Assembly: GCA_021521415.1 (NCBI GenBank)
Contig: JAIQDT010008979.1
Coordinates: 38,804 to 102,803, forward strand
Origin: Bidens hawaiensis
Taxonomy: Eukaryota > Streptophyta > Magnoliopsida > Asterales > Asteraceae
Reading direction: 5' to 3'
Length of the DNA: 64,000 nt
Shown here: positions 54,901-64,000 of the stretch, piece after piece
Position numbering within the stretch: position 1 is the first letter of the stretch
Layout: each line of letters begins with the position of its first letter
Made by a program: the position numbers and the translations under genes
Notes under the pieces: generated by a model
What the model was told of the DNA's origin: nothing
Database searches by the model: none
The model's input: the letters and a program-made list of their open reading frames with translations, nothing else

Positions 54901-57545
54901 TGACGTGCTTGCTTGCTTTCTTGATTTTGAATTACGCCGACCCAAGGGGTGCACCCTGCCCTTGATTTCCGTCCTAATCTCCCAAGCCGACAAAATATTA
55001 TATATGGTGTGAAAAACTTGTTTTCCAAGTTAATTGGAAACCAACTCGTGTGTGGACTCCTAATAGTCTTCATGGGCCACTAGACCCATTTAAAGTGGGT
55101 CGAAAATATTGATTATAATCACACTTAAATTTAAGTCAACGTCACCCACTTTCAAGAGTATTAAACGAGCCTAGTTGTTATCTGATGCTTCACTCAACTC
55201 CATAAACTTATATATTATCACTTTATTTGATCTTGCACTTTTCAGATGGAACATGAAATTAAAGTTTACATCCACCTGTATAAAATCAACATTTAAATTT
55301 TAGTGTTATATTTGATATGCTTTTACATATATATAAATATATATATATATATAATTATTCATATTTAGACATCAAATTATTGGTTAAACAAAATTAACTT
55401 TAATAATCTGTTCAATCAAACAAGATAATAATAACTCATTTTAATTGTCACTTTGTTCCTCTTTTAAAACTATTAAAAATCTAAATATGAACAAAAAAAC
55501 GAGCTTATTTAAACAAAAGCACCCATATCTAGTAAAAAGTATAGGAAATATTTATCAGAAGAAGATATAATTAGGCCCATATCACCTTCTTACAAGTGAT
55601 TATGCTTTATGTACTCACTTTCAAAGCACACATATACATACACCAATACATACATATATTACACTTTACACAAAGCATTGGACACGTGCTTTGTTTTCTG
55701 TTTATTTCACTTTATTATCATGAAGCCGCTAGAAAGTGTACCTCCTTTCTCTTCTCTGCTTAATCACTGATATCGAACTCTAACTCTTCTATGCCTGGCG
55801 ATTCATCTAGAGCATTGGTCACAACAAGGTAGGTTACCATAAACCCTAAAATTTGTTGGTTCGATCGTTTACTCATTGAATCGGTTGTAACACTTTGGCC
55901 GCTCCAATCATACCCCCCCCCCTCACGGGGGTAACATCCGCTTTTACCTGTTTTGTTTTCTAGGTTTTGAAGAAGAAAGGGTGGCAAGAACATCTACTGG
56001 GGATTAGGGTTTGCGAACTCTATCGGATATCGAACTGAAAAACGAAGAAGACGGTGATGGACGGTGGTTCTTTGCCGCTGTAGTGGGCGTTTTGTGAATT
56101 TAATAGGTAAGAAAAACGAAGAAGACGGCTCCTTGGCACCGGAAGCTATCCGTTTCCTAACCAGGGTCCAACAACAGGTTGTGCATAGCAATGTGTCGAC
56201 TCCAAAGGGGCAGGGGTATGTCTTTAGCAGGTTAGGGTTTGCAATTCAGAAAGGGGTGGTGGCGCAGCTTGTTGCCGCCTACCTGCTATATTGATGTAAT
56301 ATCTATCTTTATATTGACAATGGAAACCAAAAATTATTATAAATCATTAAATAGCAGGAATTCTTTCTTAATTTTTCAGCCTGCAAATCAAAAGATCGGA
56401 GACGAGCCACTTCTTTCTATCTCAAGTTTTGTACATGTAGTGTTATTATGTTATCAAATTTCAGTTTCGGGTCACACGGTTTTTTTTAAACCAAAATTAG
56501 TCGATTACCGACCATAATTTATAAACCAATTCAATGTAACCTTAGGAAGCTTTGGACATTTGTTAGTTCACTCAAGTTTGTCTATCGTATTTAATGCTAT
56601 TTGTTTTCATTGTATAGGTAAATTGTCATATTTTACAACTGCCATTCATTACAAATTTACATTACCTGGAATTTCAAGAACTTACTCTTTACTTACAAGC
56701 ATTTGGTATGAAAAGCTAATAAAAAAGGTGACTGCAATTACAACACTATATATTAGTGTTTTCTTTTTTTAAATTACACTAATGGTTTTTATTCTTTGAA
56801 GAAACCATCAAGGCCATCGAGTGATGGTGCTAAACAGGTTCTCAGCCTTTAGGCCAAATGGCATTACTTACCCAATCAAATTGGCTTCTTATGATACAAC
56901 AAAGGTAAATGATGAATCAGTCCCCATTTGTGTTTACATAGTTTAAAGATTAAAGCATCAATGATTTTGATTTTTAGTTGTACTTTTCTTTATTGATTTA
57001 TTTAAGTATTTAGGCGAAAGATAACAAAATTATATTGAAAATTCAGTTTTCCTAATACATGTTAAAGGGAAAGAACAAACAACACCCACATGAAGAAATT
57101 CTATTTTTAGTAAATTGATCTGGAAATTGAAAGGGTTTTGTTCTCCATCTTGAATGTTGTGTTCTAGCTTCAGTTTGATTCTGGCTAAGATATAAATGTT
57201 ACCAAGTGAGCGTCGCGTTAGTAATACTAAGATAGTTTTTATATTTGACAGATTAGTGGGGGATTGAAAAGTTTAACAGTACTATGGAAAGACGTTTGAG
57301 ACTGCACGGGAGTTGCCCAAGTGGAAGATTATAAGCTATCTTGGATGGCATACTCAAGTAAAGTGTTCTCTTGGTTTGCAAACAAAGTGTTCTCTTGGTA
57401 AGACATTATATTTTGTATTACATATTTGTATATATTCTAAATCTTTCATATTGGTTCTTAATTATTTAGGATGGAACAAGTTAAAATTTCTTGAACCAGT
57501 GTCAATGTCTCCACTATTGCTCTACAAACCAAAATATCAATATGT
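54901..57545. other. Unassigned sequence
   Basis: No gene is supported. Short open stretches near 55760-56290 show no family motif. A C10-11 run followed by CACGGGGG lies near 55915-55930, and an (AT)n run near 55325-55352. Confidence 0.4.
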
Positions 57546-58040
57546 CACTACAACAAAAAGGGCTTTTTAGTACGAACAAAAGCGTCCTAAAAATGCTATT
57601 TTATAGGACTTTTCATTTAATAAGACGAACGAGAAAAGCGTTTTATGTAAAGGGGTCGTAATAAGTCTCGGAACTCAAAAAGCGTACTGATATTCCAAAT
57701 AAGATTATGAAACCAATTTTATGGTCGCATAAAGTATCCATTAACAACCCAAAAAGCGTCCCAATAAAAACATAATGAGACACTTTTACAATGTTTTAAC
57801 ATGTGTTTACATACCTTTAATCTTTTGATACACATACAAGTGTCCTTAAAAATTAATTTATAAGACCCTTCTGGTGTAACATTGTAGGTACTTTAGTACT
57901 AAGAAAAAAGTCCTGATATCCCAAATAAGATTATGAAACCAATTTTATGGTCGCATAATATATTTATTAACAACCCAAAAAGCGTCCCAATAAAAACATA
58001 TTATGACACTTTTACAATGTTTTAATATGTGCTTACCTAA
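57546..58040 (+). mobile_element. Left end of a CACTA-type element with subterminal repeats
   Basis: Starts CACTACAACAAAAAGGGC, close to the CACTACAAGAAAA-type ends of plant CACTA elements. It has five AAAAGCGT-type words (near 57579, 57635, 57677, 57752 and 57977). There are also two direct copies of about 125 bp (57688-57812 and 57908-58032) containing GATTATGAAACCAATTTTAT. The opposite terminus was not found in the window. Confidence 0.65.
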
Positions 58041-58833
58041 TCACTAATACAAATAAGTGAGCAAATATGACGTTTTTCAATCAATATGACGGCAAATCAA
58101 CCGCCTTAAAAGACAAATAAAAACATAACTAGAACAGAAAAAGTGAGCAAATAAACAACATATCCAAATAATGAACCATTTTAAAAATAGCTAGAACAGC
58201 TAAAACATCCATCTTGACCATTAGTCTAAATTATTCATTTTTTAACATACATATTATTAAAACATTCAGTTTAACGCAAATAACAACAATCATCTAAAAA
58301 CCTCCATGACTTCGTGCAACCACTTTTATCAGCCACAAACCTTCAATAGCACTGGCGTAAGCTAGAATTCTTTGCCACTGATCAAAACATAGAAAAATGT
58401 TTGTTAGTCACCATTAAAGATTAATGTAAAGCAATATCCCCTTGTTAAAATCAGGAAGCAATGGAAATAAATAAGTCATAATAGAGTCAACATTAATACG
58501 AAGCCCTTTGGTGCTAATAAAAAACCCGTAATAATATGTGTGATATGTGTTGTCAAAAGCCCTTTAGTGCATGTAGGCCTTGAGGTCAAATGAACGATAG
58601 GTCAAAGTGGATGAATGTGTCAAAGTGACTTAACCATCCGTGTAATTAACTCTCAATACAATAAATAGACTGTGTCCCGAGGGCCGAGTCTCACTCTCAA
58701 GTGTACTAAACAAATAATTTATAGAAAATGAAAAAAAAAATTGACACTTATAAATTAGTAGAATACTAATATACTGACCTTCATCCATTCTCCTAATCCT
58801 TGCCATCACACAATGACATAAACAAAGTATTAC

Positions 58834-59290
58834 ATGTACAGTTGCAACGGCTTCTACAACACCAGCTGCTCCGAGAAGGTGACCGATCATCGATTTTGTA
58901 GAGTTCACTCACAACTGCAAAATGTTAAAAAAGTTTTTTTTTAACAAACACATATTACTCCGTTTGGTTTGGTACATCTTTGTTCTGGCAAAAACAATGA
59001 AGAAGAGCTTGGTATTCCTTGAGGTCACCGGCGGGTGTTGACGTAGCATGCGTATTTATGTAGTTCACATCCTCCCTGCTCACCCCAGCCTGCGACAATG
59101 CTTTCTCTATGCATAAAATCACACTGGTACCTAATGATAAACATAAACACATCAATCACATGCTTCATCTTCATTTCAGTTATAAACCAACCAACAAAAG
59201 AATATACATACCTTGAGGATGAGGCTCGGTCATATGATAAGCATCACAAGTGAAGCTTCCACCCAAAAACTCAGCATAGATTGTAACACC
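58834..59290 (-). pseudogene. KASII: Three-exon fragment of plastid 3-oxoacyl-ACP synthase II (KASII)
   Basis: Minus-strand exons at 59290-59212, 59130-58976 and 58914 to about 58834. KASII elongates 16:0-ACP to 18:0-ACP in plastids. Readable segments are GVTIYAEFLGGSFTCDAYHM, GVSREDVNYINTHATSTPAG and NSTKSMIGHLLGAAGVVEAV, very close to plant KASII and distinct from KASI. The two catalytic histidines (in THATSTP and IGHLLG) are kept. The catalytic cysteine lies upstream and is absent. Introns are retained with GT-AG borders, so this is a DNA-level copy and not a retrocopy. The first codons of the third exon contain TGA (58911-58909) in place of an expected arginine CGA. Neither the rest of the 5' part nor the C terminus is found nearby. 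Confidence 0.85.
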
Positions 59291-62237
59291 CTTCTCTATT
59301 CAAATAAACAAATTGTTCATTAGCATCCAGCGGAAACGAAAGAAAGAAACACTAACTATTAATTAATATCCACCACCTTAGCATGACCGATTTAAACACC
59401 AATTCCGTTATGAAAACATTATGGTCAACAATATTTCACACACACTCATGTTGGAACAAGTAATGTCAATACTGGTAGAAAAAAAACTTACATTAAGTTG
59501 TAACACTAATAAGTATAACAAATGTTGTTGAAAGCAGTCATAATTGGTGTTAAAAATATGCGAAGTGTCTTTAAAATTGTGTATAATTCCTACAAAAAAT
59601 ATGCAGAAATCTTGTCTAATCTCCTGAATTTGAATTCAACTATATTTGAAGTAAGAGTTAATCAAATTACAATGCTACATTATGTATTTCATCCATAAAA
59701 GAATGCATAAGTAAACCCTTAACAACTTAATCAAGTAATTAAAATACAAGTAGAGGTTGCAAAACCTGTCTTGATATAGCAGAGGCCAAAAGATTAGCAG
59801 TCAACCTGTTATTATGTTGTCATCTATAATCATTATGGCTTTAGTCCTCCTTTATATGTAGCAATAACAGTGAAATGCCCAATTTTAAACAAATATGAAC
59901 AGATTCAGCCAAAATATGAACCAAAGAACAGCAATAGGTGATACACCACTCTATAAATATAAAAGAATGAACATTTATGCAAGAACTAATATACAAATCA
60001 AATAACATAACAAGTGAACACTATGATTTGATTTACTAACCTGCTCGAATGCTCGATTCCTAGATAAGTAGACTCACGCCTGCTCCGATCCAACGCTATA
60101 ATCGACTCTTGCCCCACATAACTTGGCAACACGAATCAATAGGTAATGGATGGTTGATTTCCTTTGTACGTCGTTTCTCAATTAACCGCCAACGAGACGT
60201 TTTAGGGATTGAAATTTGAAACAAACTAGTAGATTCCCCATGCGCGTTGCGCGGAGAACTCAGCAAGGTAGAGAAACTCGTCCGTTGAGGCGCGAACTAA
60301 ATTTGGTCAGCATTGGTTTGGTTTGTTTTGACAGCCGCATTCGCTATAGCAACCGATGAGTCATGAGCATAAAGAAAACAGAATTTGCTTCAGAAAAACT
60401 GGGCTTAAGTAAAAAGATACCTGAAATCAAAAACAAAATTATTCTTATTTAACATTTACATGTAATCATTCATTGCAACACATTGATAATTTACCTTGTC
60501 CGTAACATTTTTTTTCCTAGCCAAGCAATTAGTTCATGTTACAAATTCTTAAAAGTATAGTTTAATTCCTAGCCAAGCCCCGATCACTGCCGTTTTTTCG
60601 GCTAATAGTGTAAAATTCGCAATTTTTCCAGGAAATTTTTATAGGTATTAAGCGCGGTCACCCCCGATGTATTCTCCAAAAAGCTAACGGTCACCGCTGG
60701 TTTTTTATATATAATACCCCATCGTTTGATTTTTTTTTATAAAACCTCAGTTTTTTAAACAAAAGTTACAAAATAGTAGTCAAATAATAAAAGATTTGTT
60801 TTTACAAAACTCAAAATTGAAGGGGGCTATTTGATCCGACCTGAACCGAATCACTGGCACAAAACGAATCGCCCAACGAAAATATTTTGAGGCCGTGATT
60901 TCGGTCACCCCCGTGATTAACTGACCATAATACACCAAAGTCCAAAACCACAAAGATTCATTTTGGAGTCTCGACAATCCCTAAATTTACTCAAAAATTC
61001 CTTTCTACGGAACCGACTGTAAGTATGTATTTGATATGGGTTTCAGTTTTGTCCTCATTCCAACCGAAGCATCTTGTCGTAAACCGACGCGCGACCAGGA
61101 AGGTAAGGAAGCCACTCCTACTATGCGGACCTATTTATAATTATTTTCAAAACTTCTTGTGCCATAAAGTGATTTACTCAAAACAACCGACTTAATTTAG
61201 TCATAGCCATTATTTAATCACAACAACCAACCTAATTTAATCTTTTCCACATAAAATATTAAAGGTCTGCTTCTTTTATTGTAATTTTAAATCATTTACG
61301 TTTAAGTTGCAGATTAGCAAAATAATGACTACCAGCTATAATCCCAAACATAACACATTTTATGCACTTATAATCATCAGGTAATCGAAAATAGTTGGCA
61401 AAGTGTGAAGAAGGGATACGATTGTTACCTTAATCGAAAACAGTTGGAAGTTGATTCAGCCAAAATCAGCTAATCACCCATAGATTCGAAGTCTACTGCA
61501 TCGAACCAACGCTAGCGTTAGGGTAGCGAAACCCTAGGCCGTCGATCACTTTATCTCCTTCTGTATTCGAACGAACGTACGCTTTACATTGCCAGTGATT
61601 GGATACCCAAAGATTTCCATTCTCCCACCGATTCTCCACCAACTACAACATAGGTTCAATAGAAGTTCCAATCGGTGTGTGCGTGGTCAGGGCTGGAATG
61701 TGTGCTTTGCTGTAGAAAATGAAGGAATAGAAATGTGCTGTGAAACTAACAAGATGCCCCTGGTACTGGATCATTGCTACCGTACCACTGGCCATTTCCT
61801 TTTACATTGCATTCTCGGGTTTAAAATACAATGAAAAGAAATGATAAGATTGGATAGAGGAAAAAAGAAAAAAAAATCATATACTTTAAAGCATTCTCGA
61901 GTTAAAATAAAAGAAAAAAGAAAGTGTTTATTACATTCTTGAGTTAGATTGGAAAGAAAACATAGGAAAAAAATTTGTAATTTTACAATTATGTCCTCGT
62001 AGCAACATGGAAAAGAGAAATAAGATAGAGTAAATTGGTAATATGGTAATGGGATATAAACTTTCATTCACAATCAGGCCATATTTGGCAGGAAAGTTTT
62101 GAAGGAAAAAAGACTTAACTTTTCCTTCCATTCTCTTTCTTTTCTTTTAATGAAAAAACTCAAGAATGAAAAAAGAAAAATTTTCTTATATTTTCTTTTT
62201 CAATCCCTTAAATAAAAAACTCAGGAATGTAGTGTTA
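59291..62237. other. Unassigned intergenic sequence
   Basis: No gene is supported. ACTGGTAGAAAAAAAAC near 59470 resembles a DNA-transposon end but has no visible partner. CGGTCACCCCCG(A/T)-like words occur at about 60656 and 60903. From 61800 to 62230 the sequence is A/G-rich with repeated CATTCTCGAGTTA-like words, possibly an old transposon. Confidence 0.4.
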
Positions 62238-62524
62238 GGCTATGCATAGTGGGGGGCTACAAATTAGAGCAAATTACGACACGTGTCGCCTAGTTAGCAA
62301 GGGATGAGAATTTGTTTTTAGGGTGTAATGATGTATGGGCTACAAAAGGTAATATATATATATGTATGTATATATATATATAACACATGAATATAATAAT
62401 AATATTTCTTTTCTTCCTTTCAGCGACAAAATCCTCCCGCCCTTGCCCCATTTCGCCTGGCGGGGCGGTGTTCCCCCCAAAATCGCCCCCATCACCCTCA
62501 CTTCTCACCTCATTACACATGCCC
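62238..62524. mobile_element. Tourist/Harbinger-type MITE
   Basis: 287 bp with ends GGCTATGCATAGTGGGGGG and, reverse complemented, GGGCATGTGTAATGAGGTG (13 of 19 identical). It is flanked by TTA at 62235-62237 and 62525-62527, the target duplication expected for PIF/Harbinger. It contains an (AT)n run and a C/G-rich block near 62440-62490. Confidence 0.7.
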
Positions 62525-62527
62525 TTA

Positions 62528-63945
62528 TAGATAGTATAATGTCTGGCTTATATTTATTTAATATATTAATATACATTTGTCTTATTTAATTTCTTAAATA
62601 TCTAAATTTTTAATTTCATAAAGCAACTATATTTAATTTTTAAAATTACTAATTACTTTTTATTAATTTTTTTTCAAGTGTTTGGTTATGGCCAATATTA
62701 GCATAATATTGGTTGATTTGGGTTTGTGTTTGTCGATTATGTTCATTGATAGTCAATTTGGGTAAATCGTAAAATGATGGTTAATCGTTGTGATTAAGCT
62801 CAAACATAGTTAACTTAGGTTAAATAATAGTCAATAATAGTAATCATGGTGGAATATAGTGATTCGTATAAACATTGGGTGTATATGACTCATTAAGACT
62901 CATGGTGAATTGTATCATTTGCCAACCCATTATGTGTCAACGACCTATTATAACACTTATATTGCATAATGTAACACATTATGTTATATATAACCAATGG
63001 TACACACATAATCAATGAAGATCAATGGTTAATCGTGGTTATTATTGATTTGTTTAAATATTGACTCATTGAGAGCATTCTTATTTCTTCTTCCATCTTC
63101 ATCTCTATAATTACACTAAAAAACACTACATTCTCTCTCATGTTCAATTTAATAGTATTTTTTATACATTTATCATTACAATTTTATGTCTTCTCTACTT
63201 ACAAATAATTCAACAAATATTAAAAAATAAATACGAGCAAACAATGTTTCCCCGAATTTACAAAAAATCAATACATTTTCACTGACAACATTACCCTATA
63301 ATTTGCAAATTTCTTTCACATAATTTTAGGGAATAGGTAGGGAATGCTCTCAAACCCACTATGTTACTTAGACTATCTTTATTCACAACCTACACTAACC
63401 CAACCTTAAAAGAAATTAATTTCTATATCTTCCACAAACTCAACCCAACCCAACTCAACTTTTTATCTTTATTCAGAACCCAACCTAAACAAAAATTTTA
63501 TTACATATATGGTTTTAGCTAATTATATAAAATTTATTATAAACCATTACTGGGATGACATGTGTCACATAGCCCATCACAACCTTGGGTTGCCACACCA
63601 ACCAGGTTGTGGAATTTTGTGATTTTTTATTTTCTTTTTATAATTTGGTCGACAACTTACTTTAAAAAGTTACCAATAAAATTGGTCTTATGACATAGTA
63701 CATACATGATGTCAAACGTAGTCAACATAAACACAATAATAGCTTGTTAAAGTGAACAATGGTTAAACACTTAAACGCAGTCATTACCCACTAATTAGTC
63801 GATACAATATATTTTTTTATTTATTTTTATTTTTTTTAAACAGCGAATTTCACAGTTAAGCTGACCGCAGCTCCCAAGTCAGAAGCCCCAACCGCCCTAC
63901 TCGGGCCAAGACGATGTTGTCTTAAGGTGTGCGCACGCTTGGCAT
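62528..63945. other. Unassigned AT-rich sequence
   Basis: No gene is supported. AACCCAACC-type words cluster near 63380-63490. The stretch 63840-63945 is GC-richer, with no family recognised. Confidence 0.4.
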
Positions 63946-64000
63946 CCGAGGGAGGGGGGGGGTGGGGTGGGGGGTGGTGGGTGGGGGGGGAGTGGGGGGG
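63946..64000 (+). repeat. G-rich low-complexity run at the window end
   Basis: Runs of up to nine G separated by single T or A. It could form G-quadruplexes, or could be a low-quality edge before an assembly gap. Confidence 0.8.

Noticed and set aside
55760..56294. Open frames on both strands near 56 kb as a small gene
   Set aside because: No family motif, start or splice context; the two strands are equally open.
59465..59490. ACTGGTAGAAAAAAAAC as the second end of the CACTA element
   Set aside because: It reads in the same direction as an element start and does not match the reverse complement of the 57546 terminus.

Overview
The window looks like a repeat-rich eudicot nuclear genome. Supporting signs are AT-rich intergenic DNA, GT-AG introns, plant LTR-retrotransposon families (Sirevirus Copia, Tekay and Tat/Athila Gypsy), several classes of DNA transposon, and one plant gene with a DUF616 (TOD1/MUCI70) domain. 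The extra ORF of the Copia elements resembles, from memory, proteins frequently annotated in Asteraceae, so a composite (daisy-family) plant is my best guess, but that is not proven.

Layout. 1-3.4 kb: 5' half of a reverse-strand Sirevirus (gag, primer-binding site, LTR). 3.4-4.4 kb: relic of a Tat/Athila Gypsy element. 4475-37844: a Tekay-type Gypsy element with 2.4-kb LTRs, split in its gag gene by a Sirevirus block at about 8.87-31.40 kb. That block is itself a tandem, (truncated copy A)-LTR-(full copy B)-LTR, in which A and B share the middle LTR at 17306-17872. Each copy carries pol, a 3-kb spacer and a 1018-codon additional ORF (aORF). All coding regions in these elements carry breaks.

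37.8-43 kb holds retroelement and simple-sequence debris, a triplicated AT-rich repeat with an internal foldback, and a hAT element nested in a MITE. 43344-48765 (minus) is the only convincing host gene: seven exons encoding a 673-residue type II membrane protein with a TOD1/MUCI70 glycosyltransferase-like domain. Introns 1 and 4 contain transposon insertions. 49-53.6 kb is a tandem duplication with a 0.6-kb insertion in one copy, followed by a foldback MULE filled with minisatellite. 53.6-64 kb is mostly relic DNA, with one CACTA-type end, a three-exon KASII pseudogene fragment, a Harbinger-type MITE, and a G-rich run at the window edge.

The most interesting system is in the Sireviruses. The LTR U3 carries four consecutive imperfect palindromes whose two arms change together, just upstream of a TATA box. 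The same TTCGYTA words recur in the gag leader and in the spacer before the aORF. There a second TATA box, a CCACTGTTC word, a CT-rich stretch and a CTAAG|GTAT splice-donor-like word occur in the same order as in the LTR. The aORF product has a bipartite nuclear-localisation-like motif and a coiled coil, and no evident membrane segment. I infer, without proof, an element-encoded nuclear factor and two co-regulated promoters. The reverse-strand Sirevirus at 1-3.4 kb has the same design with a different word (AACTTCGCTT).
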